Assembly: GCA_934045075.1 (NCBI GenBank)
Contig: OW203722.1
Coordinates: 1,829,001 to 1,893,000 of the forward strand
Origin: Yponomeuta sedellus
Taxonomy: Eukaryota; Arthropoda; Insecta; Lepidoptera; Yponomeutidae
Direction: 5' to 3'
DNA: 64,000 nt
The notes beneath the pieces are model-generated. The model did no database searches, was not told where the DNA came from, and saw only the letters and a list, made by a program, of their open reading frames with translations. Each line of letters begins with the position of its first letter. Position 1 is the stretch's first letter. Both the position numbers and the translations under genes were made by a program. Shown piece by piece: positions 24,381-35,664 of the stretch.

Positions 24381-24680
24381 AGCAGTGATAGCCCAGTGGG
24401 TAGAACAAAGGAGTCGGAACCGAAAGACCTAGATCGTATTCCCTCCCAGTGCGGGCCATACCAAAGACTTTGTTATTGTACATTGGTGAAGTTATACTCA
24501 CGATACCAGTCGCTGACGGTGGAAGAAAACATAGTGGGTAAACTTGAGAGTCTGAGGCGTTCAAATACCTCAGCGCTTGAAATTGCTGATCCGTGGTGGG
24601 CACGCGTGGTACTTAAGCCCATATATCCCCTCTTCTTGATATAAGGCCTATGCCCTGCAGTGGAATGTTTATACGCTACA
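24381..24680 (+). repeat. tRNA-derived SINE, near full length
   Basis: The head GTGATAGCCCAGTGGGTAGA resembles a tRNA A-box region; the body carries TCAAATACCTCAGCGCTTGA and GGTGGGCACGCGTGG; the end is CTGCAGTGGAATGTTTATAC and an A-rich tail. The 3' half recurs at 11805-11900 and 62740-62880. Confidence 0.7.
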
Positions 24681-24689
24681 TAAAAAATA

Positions 24690-25496
24690 TACATTAAAAT
24701 CTACTATAAAATAGAAGCAAGAAAATTTGTACAATAATTTCCGACTAAATAATATTGCGTTTTAGGTGATGCTAGGATATTTGGCAAATAGGACAATATG
24801 CAACTAAGACTTTTTGTCACTAGTAAGTTTTGCATTCTCAAAACGCTTATTGGAATAATTTATTAGTTTATTGTTACAATTACTAAAAAACTCTTTTTCC
24901 CATCCTAAATATACAATGAGTCCTCACATGGTTAACGGCGTACTTTTAATTTAAAAAAAATATTCTTTTAAATTACCCGGATTGATTCCGACCGATCAAT
25001 ACGGGAAATTTGCTTTATTAGAGATACATAATCTATAGATAGACATGGGCTCGTTTCCTAAAATTGATTATTTAACATTAAAGTGTGGAAATTGAGAGAC
25101 GACTGTCGATATTGTTTGATCACTTATGGAAGAGTTGTGAATTAATTTTGACTGTCAGTAGGCGTAGTGATCAACGGTCTAAAAATGTAAATCGTTTTTG
25201 TACCGGAAAAGCTTACGAAATATTAATCGATCGATTGTTCAAGCAAGCAAGGGTCATCTCTACAGAATTGCCACCACGATTTAAATTGTTCTGTGGCCAC
25301 CACAAAACGACCACAGAGCACAAACAGTTTACACCCACAGAACATTTACACTGGTTTAATTGTTCTGTGATTTACACCTTTTCGTTTTCGTCATTTCAAT
25401 AATGCGTTTAGTTTTCTGTTGGTTTTCTGCTGTGGTTTTCTGTTTGTGTGTAAAGAAAGAAAATGTCTCAGAACAATACCTAACTAAAGCTTTATT
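24690..25496. other. No gene seen
   Basis: AT-rich. The 105-codon frame at 25085-25402 has no recognised domain. A cluster of short TTCTGTGG/CCACAGAA motifs at 25270-25380 makes the area self-complementary. Confidence 0.4.
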
Positions 25497-25616
25497 GTGC
25501 GTTCACATTAACTTGACGCGTGAGAGAATTGGTAGTACTGATTGCTCAGTCGCCATCTTGCTTTCGGTACGATCGGCTACTAACTAGAGGATTAATCGTT
25601 TGTGTGAGTTTTAAAG

Positions 25617-25775
25617 ATGCCCAAAGTGGTCAAAAGTGCAAAAAGACAAACAATCCTTCAGGTTTATGCATTTTGTGAGAGGGAAGTGTCTGAAAAAAAG
25701 CTGATTGTTCCTTTGGAGCAAGTTCGGACTCAAGTTCCCGCCATGACAGTTACGTTTTTAGGGTGCCCAGTTACA
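25617..25775 (+). pseudogene. Transposase N-terminal fragment
   Basis: An ATG opens 52 codons starting MPKVVKSAKRQTILQVYAFC, with LEQVRTQVPAMT before the frame ends at TGA. It resembles the N-terminal DNA-binding part of a DDE-type transposase family common in Lepidoptera. The catalytic part is missing. The family assignment is from memory and tentative. Confidence 0.45.
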
Positions 25776-26652
25776 TGAAATTACTAAAGCCACGTTTTCA
25801 CGGTCTTAGGCTGACATTCAGAGACGAAAACTAAGCTAAGACCGGTCTCAGAAATGTCAAAATCACGTACTTAGAAATATTTCGTATTCAGAATCGAATC
25901 TTATCAAGTTGAGTATGAAATGATACTTAGCTAAGTGTAAGTAGCCAATATTGGTGACTTTACGTAAAATTAGATAGAACTGTCATCTGTCATTTGGTTC
26001 TCTTCACTTTGAGGTTACCTACCTTTTTGTCGTATTGTTTTGGTTGGAGTTTGTGATTAGCATTGTGTTTCCTACATCACTAAAAAATAATAGACAATAT
26101 AGATGACTTTCTTAAGAGAGGTCTTCTCTTAGCTCATAGCATGAGTCTCATGCTTAACTCCGGCTCCCGATCGAATGTGAATACGAAGATTTCGGCGCTT
26201 TACTAAGGCCAGTATTACAGAAGCGTACTCAAGCACCAATCTCTACTTAAGACTAGTTTTGAGTATGGATTTAATTTTAGAACGTTACTTGAGTCGAGAT
26301 TCATCAAGCGCGACTCAACTGAGTAATAGCTAATTCGAGAACGATACTTGGGTAGCAATCTCTACTTAAGTAAAGATCAAATCTGTATTTACTCAAGTGT
26401 GGTCGGAACCACGCTTGAGAGTCGATCGGCCAGTTATTATAATGTCAATTTGGAATGTTTATTGCAAAATTCGTATTCGTATACCTTGATTACTATGACG
26501 AAATAATTAATGATAGCAGCAGCCGCTTAGGCATTTAAGGGACGCTAAAGACCCCTACTGCATGGATTCTAATAAGTGTTTATGTGCAAAAACAATTACA
26601 TTAATATTGGGGTGATTTCATTGAAAAAATTTCACGCAACACAATCACTTCG

Positions 26653-26905
26653 CGAGCGCTTCCGTGCTTCGCAAGGTACGTTAAGCCGTTGGTGCCGGCT
26701 GTCATATAATGGCAGTCGTTAAGCCATGTCAAAGGCCTTATCGGCGGCTTGATAACTTCTGATTGTAAGACCCGCTACTGTCTTACAATCCTCCAGCAAC
26801 CCGGACTTGGCCCCCGTGGTAGAGTATGGCTTAACCTTTTTGCGATGCAGGAAGAGACCCGTGCCCCAGCAGTGGGGACATACAAGGGTTGATGACGAAC
26901 ACAAT
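26653..26905 (+). repeat. 5S-derived SINE, truncated copy 3
   Basis: Begins at CGAGCGCTTCCGTGCTTCGC, lacks the 5S-like head, and ends at CAGTGGGGACATACAAGGGT. It was inserted in the left arm after the palindrome formed, since the right arm lacks it. Confidence 0.65.
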
Positions 26906-27095
26906 CACTTCACCTGGTCCCAAACTAGGATATCCTGTACTTTGATAATCAGGCAAGAACGTCACAAACATGAAAGTACACCGAGACTGTGGTCACTTGT
27001 GCAAATATATAGGCCCACAGTGGGAATTGAACTCACAAGCTCGGTCTTGCTAACCAAGCGCCTTAGCGGCTAGGCCAACAAGACATTCACAAAGA
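26905..27095 (-). repeat. tRNA-derived SINE in the left arm
   Basis: The minus strand of about 27010-27088 reads as a tRNA-like head (TTGGCCTAGCCGCTAAGGCG; B-box GAGTTCAATTCCCAC). The body AACGTCACAAACATG links it to the fragment at 20860-21070. Confidence 0.6.
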
Positions 27096-27219
27096 GGAAT
27101 AAATAAAATAATCTGTAAAACAATCTCAGCTTTTTTATTGCTCATAAATTTGTAACATAATTGACACATATTCTATAAATCCGCTGTGTTGAAGTTGACT
27201 TTTTATCTTCCTCGTGGAG

Positions 27220-27740
27220 GATCCTCTCCACTGTGGTGAAGTTGAAGTTTTGTGTTCAACAAGCAGGTTCCTCTCCACTGCGATGAGGTTGAAGTTTTAT
27301 GTTAACCGAGCAGGTTCCTCTCCACTGCGGTGAGGTTCAAGTTTTATGTTCAACAAGCAGGTTCCTCTCCACTGCGGTGAAGTTGAAGTTTTATGTTCAA
27401 CAAGCAGGTTCCTCTTCACTGCAGTGAAGTTGAAGTTTTATGTTCAATGAGCAGGTTCCTCTCTACTGCGGTGAAGTTGAAGTTTTATGTCCAACAAGCA
27501 GGTTCCTCTCCGCTGCGGTGAAGTTGAAGTTTTATGTCCAACAAGCAGGTTCCTCTTCACTGCAGTGAAGTTGAAGTTTTGTGTTCAACAAGCAGGTTCC
27601 TCTCCACTGCGATGAGGTTGAAGTTTTATGTTCCATGAGCAGGTTCCTCTCCACCGCGATGAAGTTGAGTTTTTGTCTTCTACGAGGAGGACCCTCTCCT
27701 CTGCAGTGAGTTGACTTTTTATGTTCCACAAGGAGGATTC
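27220..27740 (+). repeat. 47-bp minisatellite, left arm
   Basis: About 12 head-to-tail units with spacing of exactly 47 bp for most; each holds GAAGTTTTATGTTCAACAAG and CAGGTTCCTCTCCACTGC. The inverted counterpart at 28975-29660 has about 15 units. Confidence 0.9.
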
Positions 27741-28390
27741 TTTCCACTATGGTGAAGTTCCTTGTTCTCATTTTTTCACATCTTGTTTCAAAACAGCGAT
27801 TAATGTTCAAATTAAACCACACCGACTATGTACAGATATTAGTAATTTAATAAACAGACAGACGTCAAGAGAATTATTTTATCGACATTTGTTACGTTCC
27901 GTTCTGTACTCAAAGCGAATAAATAAACAAGAAGCGTGAACGTTTAGCTTCCTTTAAATATACGGTTCATTACAAACTAATAACTAAATAAAGAAACTTT
28001 GAACATTTTATTTACGAATACATAAACATTATTTTAGTTTCCTCTGTATATTTGACATAATTTACTAAGTTTTATTGTCACGTTTTTGTAACATGCGTAA
28101 AACGGAGTAAAAATCAACACTTGTATTTTTCTTGTCATAGAAAACATACTTTGATCATAGACAATCTGATTGCAGTTCTGAATCTCTACTTAAGCAGTGA
28201 TTGGCTGATCTCCACTCAAGAACTGTTTGAAAATAAAGGGAGTGCTTGAGCATCGATTCAGTGCTCAAGTAATGATTGGGCGATCTGAGATCAATCTGTG
28301 CTTGAGCATCGTTCTGTAATACCGGCCTAAGTATGACTTTAGTTTACTTTGCTAAGACTGCTCTAAGCGTGAACTTGGGATTCGTCTCTG

Positions 28391-30110
28391 AGGCCGGTAT
28401 TACAGAACGATGCTCAAGCACAGATTGATCTCAGATCGCCCAATCATTACTTGAGCGCTGAATCGATGCTCAAGCACTCCCTTTATTTTCAAACAGTTCT
28501 TGAGTAGAGATCAGCCAATCACTGCTTAAGTAGAGATTCAGAACTGCAATCAGATTGTCTATGATCAAAGTTTGTTTTCTATGACAAGAAAAATACAAGT
28601 GTTGATTTTTACTCCGTTTTACGCATGTTACAAAAACGTGACAATAAAACTTAGTAAATTATGTCAAATATACTGAGGAAACTAAAATAATGTTTATGTA
28701 TTCGTAAATAAAATGTTCAAAGTTTCTTTATTTAGTTATTAGTTTGTAATGAACCGTATATTTAAAGAAAGCAAAACGTTCACGCTTCTTGTTTATTTAT
28801 TCGCTTTGAGTACAGAACGGAACGTAACAAATGTCGATAAAATAATTCTCTTGACGTCTGTCTGTTTATTATATTACTAATATCTGTACATAGTCGGTGT
28901 GGTTTAATTTGAACATTAATTGCTGTATTGAAACAAGATGTGAAAAAATGAGAACAAGGAACTTCACCATAGTGGAAAGAATCCTCCTTGTGGAACATAA
29001 AAAGTCAACTCACTGCAGAGGAGAGGGTCCTCCTCGTAGAAGACAAAAACTCAACTTCATCGCGGTGGAGAGGAACCTGCTCATGGAACATAAAACTTCA
29101 ACTTCACCTTAGTGCACAGGAACCTGCTCGTTGGACATAAAACTTCAACTTCACCGCAGCGGAGAGGAACCTGCTTGTTGAACATAAAACTTCAACTTCA
29201 CTGCAGCGGAGAGGAACCTGCTTGTTGAACATAAAGCTTCACCTTCACCGCAGTAGAGAGGAACCTGCTCATTGAACATAAAACTTCAACTTCACTGCAG
29301 TGAAGAGGAACCTGCTTGTTGGACATAAAACTTCAACTTCACCGCAGCGGAGAGGAACCTGCTTGTTGGACATAAAACTTCAACTTCACCGCAGTAGAGA
29401 GGAACCTGCTCATTGAACATAAAACTTCAACTTCACTGCAGTGAAGAGGAACCTGCTTGTTGAACATAAAACTTCAACTTCACCGCAGTGGAGAGGAACC
29501 TGCTTGTTGAACATAAAACTTGAACCTCACCGCAGTGGAGAGGAACCTGCTCGGTTAACATAAAACTTCAACCTCATCGCAGTGGAGAGGAACCTGCTTG
29601 TTGAACACAAAACTTCAACTTCACCACAGTGGAGAGGATCCTCCACGAGGAAGATAAAAAGTCAACTTCAACACAGCGGATTTATAGAATATGTGTCAAT
29701 TATGTTACAAATTTATGAGCAATAAAAAAGCTGAGATTGTTTTACAGATTATTTTTAGGGGTCTTCAGCGTCCCTTAAATGCCTAAGGGGCTGCTGCTAT
29801 CATTAACTATTTCGTCATAGTAATCATGGTTTTCGAATATATGAATTTTGCAATAAACATTCCAAATTGAAAACTTTAATAATTGGCTGATCGACTCTCA
29901 AGCGTGGTTCCGACCACACTTGAGTAAATACAGATTTGATCTTTACTTAAGTAGAGATTGCTACCCAAGTATCGTTCTCGAATTAGCTATTACTCAGTTG
30001 AGTCGCGCTTGATGAATCTCGACTCAAGTAACGTTCTAAAATTAAATCCATACTCAAAACTAGTCTTAAGTAGAGATCGGCGCTTGAGTACGCTTCTGTA
30101 ATACTGGCCT
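28391..30110 (-). mobile_element. Right arm of giant inverted repeat (TIR element copy R)
   Basis: Mirror image of 26206-28327 across a 63-bp spacer (28328-28390). The 72-codon frame at 28998-28780 is nearly identical to the one in the left arm, showing little divergence. The minisatellite here has about 15 units. Confidence 0.85.
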
Positions 30111-30234
30111 GAATGTCAGCCTTAGTAGACTCGGACCGAGCGCATCTTCTTAGTCAACTAAAAGTATAAGCCACTCGGATGGTAATGGTAGTTTACACAC
30201 ATTTTAGTGGATATGGATTTTTATTAATTTTTAA

Positions 30235-30432
30235 ACGCGCTTTGTTGTCTTATCGTCGAGCTGCAACAGCAGCAGGAAAAAAAGAAGACAAATTTGGACG
30301 CGTAAATGGATTTTAAGGCGTGACGAACTAGGTGCTTCGAATAATTTTATTCGACAAGTAAAAACGGAAGATGCAGTCACGTTTAAAAACCATTTGTGGT
30401 TAACAATTGAACAATTTCACAATAAATACTAA
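30235..30432 (+). pseudogene. PIF/Harbinger transposase N-terminal fragment
   Basis: An open stretch ending at TAA 30430-30432 contains IWTRKWILRRDELGASNNFI followed by FKNHLWLTIEQF. That pattern matches the region before the DDE domain of HARBI1-like transposases. There is no ATG and no catalytic part, so it is a relic. Confidence 0.5.
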
Positions 30433-30684
30433 TCCGATTCTTTTATTTTTTTCTTCCCCTTGATAGTTTTCCTCATTATTTAATGTACATACTCATAAAT
30501 ATATTGTGTAGACTAAACCATACGTTTTGCACCCCTTTTACTTTATGTCAAGTAACAAGAACATAACATGTGAATAAGCTTTTGGACATTAATCGGAAGA
30601 TGGTAAAACAAGCCCTCAATCCTTTTATTTTCCCCAAGTAATGGGAATGATTTCTTATTTAACATGGTAACACTAAACATATCC

Positions 30685-30991
30685 GAGTGCTTAGTGCGAG
30701 TTTGACAGATCCAATCGAATAACTTTACTACCGCGTTAATCGAGCATTGAGTAGTGAGTATGAGTAAGTTAACCGTTCGAACTGGCAAAACGCTGTTACA
30801 GTACAACTCGCACTCGCGTTTATTCGTGTTTTGGCTAGTAAACGTGTTCACTTCTCAACGTAAACCATTACAACTCGCACTCAGCAATTTTAATGTCCAT
30901 ACTTGTCGCTGGGTGGCGCTTCCTCGATGCCATAGAAATATGAGTTTACGTTAACGCGATCGAGTAGTTAAAAAACTCGCACTAAGCACTC
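30685..30991. mobile_element. MITE family M2, copy 2
   Basis: Second copy of the element at 18222-18537, with the same inverted ends GAGTGCTTAGTGCGAGTTT. It abuts the right TIR of the composite transposon at 30992. Confidence 0.85.
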
Positions 30992-31609
30992 AGTGCTACC
31001 AATTCTCTCACGCGTCAAGTTAATGTGAACGCACTGTAGTTATTATTCTGAGGAAAACAAGGGGTAGCAGTAACTTCGCAGCAACATTCGACTGTAATGC
31101 TGTCCTGCTTTCGTTAACCAACCTTCCAAAAGAAAAAAAGAGATGGCACTACGTTTATCAATGCACCGATTTCAAAGTGCGTACAGGCCCTACTGTCAAA
31201 CGCTACCGACTAGGGATAGGCCTAACTCTCCATCGATATCGATAGAAACGTTGAAAAAATGAAGACACCTTGGATTAAATCATGCAATTAATTAAAATAA
31301 ATTGCTTTGTATATGAGTTTGAAATCATGTTTTATCAAAATAAGTAAGAATAATTTAAAAAGCAACACTTTTTTATACAAAATAGTTTATTTACAATTAT
31401 ATTCGTCAACTTCAACATGATAATCCGTCTCAGATTTCTTCCTGAAGGCCTATGTTTCAGAATAGAATCCGAAACGACATCCATATTGACGTTACGTTCC
31501 TTCTTCCCATTTAGTAAAAATAAAGATTCAGCTAAGACCTTGTATTAAAAAGTTACCAAAACTTTAAATATAACATTGGCCTTTTTGCATCTACTTAATG
31601 AGATGATTT

Positions 31610-31975
31610 ATACAGCGTCTAGTGGCATCTTCACTAACACTAGATGGGTGAAGGGACCACTCCGACGCTGTAGTGCCTGGGACATGGTTTTTATAGATGG
31701 TGTAGGCTTGCCCAGCACCTATACCATCCTGACAGCTTAATCGGCCTAGCCCACAGGAAAGAATAGTCAATACGTGCGGAGCCAACCAAGCCGCGGGTTT
31801 CCTCACGTTGTTTTCCTTCACTGTTAGCGTGTGGTATTGCTACTGCAAATACGCAAATGTACGTAACTTTGAAATTAAACAAAGTCATTGGTACATGCCC
31901 GCACTCGGGATCGAACCTGGGGTTCTTGCTTGCGAGTCCATGGTTCTACCCACTGAGCTACCACCGCTTATACTC
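31610..31975 (-). repeat. tRNA-derived SINE, long copy
   Basis: The minus-strand head is at 31895-31972: GGTGGTAGCTCAGTGGGTAG (A-box region) and CAGGTTCGATCCCGAGTGCG (B-box). The body runs to about 31610 (GGGTGAAGGGACCACTCCGA). Short pieces of the same body appear near 9265 and 32985. Confidence 0.7.
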
Positions 31976-34137
31976 TACCAAAACTTTATACTCTATGTTT
32001 ATCTTGCAATGAAATTTGAAAAGGAAAATACTATTGCTAATATTGACTAGGAAAATCCATCTTCGACCGCAATCTGTCGCTAAAAGTTGCCAGCAAAATG
32101 TATTTAATTATCACAATATTATATTATTATTGCAAGTAATAACTCAGTAATTCGATGAATGCAGTAATTTCATGTGTCAAGTGATAAATTCTGATATTTA
32201 AATATGTTTCGTTGACAATTTTGGACAACAGGTATAGGGGTTGATGACCACATCAACGAAGGAATTTTCGAACGCAAGACTATAAGGATCATCAACTAGT
32301 CAGGCTGCAGTAAATTTGATCAAGAAAGAAGAATATGACCGTGGTATTGGCAGATAACAGACATTTTTGCTCACTTCCCATGTTCAGTACTGACCTGAAA
32401 ACAAACAGAAACTTTTAATAAAGGCGTACCTACAAAAGAGAGCTGCTTAAATAATAACATATTCCACTTTTAAACACTTTCGTTTTAGATCTCTTTATAA
32501 AAGCTATTTGGGTTACAAGCTACGTCTATTATTGACTGATCCTGATAAGTAATTACATACTTTGAAGTAAGGTACAATTTGCATCTATATAGTCAGATAT
32601 TTTTTGCAATAAGGTAATCACCACATAATTTATTAATTGTGAAACTAACAGCTTTGACGTCCATTCATTTAACATTTTGTTTTTACCTTTCAACCTTTCT
32701 TTATTATCTATGATATACACTGTTGGAGAGATGTTTTTTTGTGGGTAAGTCTATGGTAGTTTGTATTGTCGTTGGGTGAGATTTAAATTCAGGACAAACA
32801 TAAAACAGCTGATGGGGTTTGGAAAACAATTTTTTTACACGTAGAAGTCTTAATATAAGCAACATCGTGATGTGGAAAATTCGGGCTTATTTTTTTGATA
32901 TTATCAATTCTCATATCACACGGTTTACATATTACGATTTATAAATACGGAAATAACGATAAACTGTTAAATGAATTAAATGGATGAAGGCATCACTCGG
33001 ATGCTGTGTTGCCTGGGACACTGTTTGGATGTAGTAGACTTTACTAAAGAAGTATGGTAAAAGAAAAAAAAAATAATAAGTTTTCATAGTTATTCTCGTT
33101 ATGCTCGAATACAAAATAAACTCCTGTGAGCATCCTTATTTGTAAAAACATGTGATAAGTTTATATGAAAAGGTAGAGGTTCATATTCTGTAACAAATGT
33201 TTAACTTTCTCACCATTACTTCAATTTTTACTGGTCTAAGGTGGGCACCACATCTTCCTTCAGGCGTGTTCGCAATAAGTTTCTTCGTCCAAATCACTCG
33301 GGTCTAGTGCCTTGAGCGCAGTTTACAGTCGTTTTTGTCCTGTTTCTTATTTCTGCGTTTTTACGTGCTTTTGCTTCCATTTATCAATTTGGGAAAACTT
33401 GAACAAGAAGAAACAATGGATTCTGTACTAAGAAGGTGTGATGAACAAGTATCGACTATACTACTACTGAGGCGAATTTTCATCGACCATGCTTTTGCCA
33501 TCCCATCACTAGTACAACCTACAAATGGATTGGTTTATTTTCCTAATTTTAGGGCGTAGAAGGGTTCTTGAAGCAACAATTACGGTAATTTTGGTTAATG
33601 AGTAATTAGGAAGTTTATTTACAAAGTGATGTTTTATCCGTTGGTCCTTTTACGCGAGAAAACATAGGTTTTAGGTACTCACCTTTGGAAGTTCATATTA
33701 TAATCTCCGTTTTCTTTGTTTCTTATGTGACCTGTACGCTTAGCGTGGTCCGCTCGAGAAACGCCCTTTTCTATGCAAAAATGTCAATTTCTCTATCGAG
33801 TTCGAGATGTGCCCGAGACGTCTCGACTTTAGCATGGCCATCGCGATCGAGATGGAAAAGACCGAGACATGTCTACAAGCAGTAGCATGGTGACGCTGCC
33901 GAGATAATTTCGGTCGAGATAGACACTAATTTTGACATATGCGACCGACACATGTCTGGTACCCACGGAGGTGAAGACAAGGCCTCGAGAGCATATATTT
34001 GACAGAAAAATTACAAATTCTAATGTTTTTTTGGTTCTTGCTGTAATAGATATATTTTGTGTTGATAATGGGTTGTTGATTTGAATAAATAAGACTTGGG
34101 TCATCAATAGTCATCATGTTTAGAGGGTGGCGCAATC
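31976..34137. other. No gene seen
   Basis: AT-rich. Only short chance frames and a small SINE-like phrase near 32985-33025. Confidence 0.5.
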
Positions 34138-34138
34138 A

Positions 34139-35290
34139 TATGCTCTAAAGATGGGCGATTATGAATGATAAGAATAAAAAAAAGAATAAAAAGAATTTTA
34201 TTGCCTCATCAAAAACAACTTAAACAAAGTAAGACTTAAAATATATTATAAAATATTATAAAATAAGGCAAAAGGTAGTGGCTCAGCTGGTGCTGACCCG
34301 GGTCAGCCCCGGACAGCGCTGGTTTTCAACCACTGCCTTCTCCCTGAGATGTTGTACGGGAGTAATGTAAAGAGGGCTGTATCAATTAGGTAACTAACCA
34401 CTAATATAAGATCGATTAAAAACGAAACAAAACATCCGTTAAAATATGAGATAAAAAAAAAAATTTTTTTTCTTCTTAAATAAAAGGAGGTTACTAATGA
34501 TACTACCAATGATACGATGACAGCCATAGTCGAATGATATCAATCATTCGACTATGGCTGTCATTCCACTTAGTCGAATTAGACATCCAGTTTAGTAACT
34601 AACGTTCTCAAATCGCTAATCTAACACTACTTGTCGTCGACTCGTGTCGTTCCGCTGCAACTCGGGCCGACTCGGGATCATTCAAGCAGATGACGTATAC
34701 TAATTTGGTCGACTCGAGCAATTCCGCCGAGAATCGGAGCGATTCGGGATTCGGTGTTTTTTATCTTGCTTCCACTTTCATGCGACAAGCGAAATTCAAC
34801 CGTATGTCAAGGCGTTGAAAGTAAAACCATAAAATGTTGCGTGTAGCAACGACGTAAACCAATCCGAAAGTCCGCCATTGCAAAAAAATAAAAAGTTCAG
34901 TGTAATAGCTAAATTACTTTTGAAAATCTGAACTATTGAAGGCAGGAATACTTTTCTGTTAGTAGCGAATTAGTAAAGAAAAGAAAGTAACACGCACGAC
35001 CTTGAACAAAACAATTACAATCACACCTGAGTTGAACATTAAACTTTGACCTCGCCTTGCGGTCCTGCGAGAGCTAGATGGCGCCTTTCGCGCGTAAATT
35101 AGTGCCATTTTTCCCCTAGTAAGCAGGTACCATTCATGATACAATTTGATATTAGTGGTTACTAATTAGTGGTTTTATTCGATTATCAGGATTAGTGATA
35201 ACTAATATTGAAGTCGAATACGAACCTTAGTAAGTGGAAGATTAGTCGACTTATAATTTAATTCATAATCGCGCATCGCTAATATGCTCT
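34139..35290. mobile_element. hAT-like non-autonomous element with 8-bp TSD
   Basis: TATGCTCT is duplicated at 34139-34146 and 35283-35290. Just inside, the ends are inverted: GATGGGCGATTATGAAT (34151 on) and the inverse of ATTCATAATCGCGCATC (near 35261). An 8-bp duplication with short TIRs is the hAT pattern. It has no transposase. A perfect palindrome lies at 34516-34563, and a minus-oriented retroelement-like tail fills part of 34190-34400. Confidence 0.65.
34516..34563. repeat. 22-bp perfect hairpin
   Basis: ATGACAGCCATAGTCGAATG (extended to 22 bp) is perfectly inverted across a 4-nt ATCA centre, inside the hAT-like element. Confidence 0.8.
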
Positions 35291-35664
35291 TCAATTCTTT
35301 TCTATGGCACCCCTTTATATGTTTTTCACGAAAGTAAAAATTAGAAAATTACGCGCTGTAACGAAAATGACGTGAACGCGTTTTGTTACTATTATTGTAT
35401 CGCGCGCACACTAAAAAAATTAATGGTTCCGATTAGATGCTTGCGTCGGAACGAAACGCGGTTCTTAACTTTCTAGTGATGTTCGGCTATCGGTAAAAAC
35501 AGGTAATAATATTTACAGTGCTGCCAGGCAAAAAAAAACACTCCTATTTAATATGGCAATAATAACTTTTTGATAGACAAGACCGCACTCTTCGGGCTAT
35601 CTCGAGCGATCTCGAGTCTCGGTTGCCATGTTGGGACTTTAGACTTGTCAAGTCTCTCACTCGA

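Larger units (their letters stand above)
26206..28327 (+). mobile_element. Left arm of giant inverted repeat (TIR element copy L)
   Basis: Bounded by imperfect TIRs that start AGGCCAGTATTACAGAAGCG (outer) and AGGCCGGTATTACAGAACGA (inner). It contains about 12 units of a 47-bp minisatellite (27220-27740; core AGGTTCCTCTCCACTGCGGT) and an open frame of 72 codons (27721-27939) of unknown meaning. A block of about 545 bp (26557-27103) made of SINEs is absent from the right arm. Confidence 0.85.
25497..31034. mobile_element. Composite TIR transposon with nested insertions
   Basis: A 43-bp terminal inverted repeat with one mismatch bounds the unit: 25497-25539 (begins GTGCGTTCACATTAACTTGA) and 30992-31034. 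Just inside the left end is a transposase N-terminal fragment (25617-25775). The interior is filled by other mobile DNA: a pair of inverted 1.7-2.1 kb elements (26206-30110), a Harbinger-type fragment (30235-30432) and a MITE (30685-30991) abutting the right end. That one family supplied the outer ends is an inference. Confidence 0.65.

Noticed and set aside
25085..25402. 105-aa open frame
   Set aside because: No domain, no splice context, and it overlaps self-complementary repeat sequence.
27220..27740. CRISPR-like appearance of the 47-bp array
   Set aside because: Units are contiguous with no unique spacers, and the genome is eukaryotic; it is a minisatellite.
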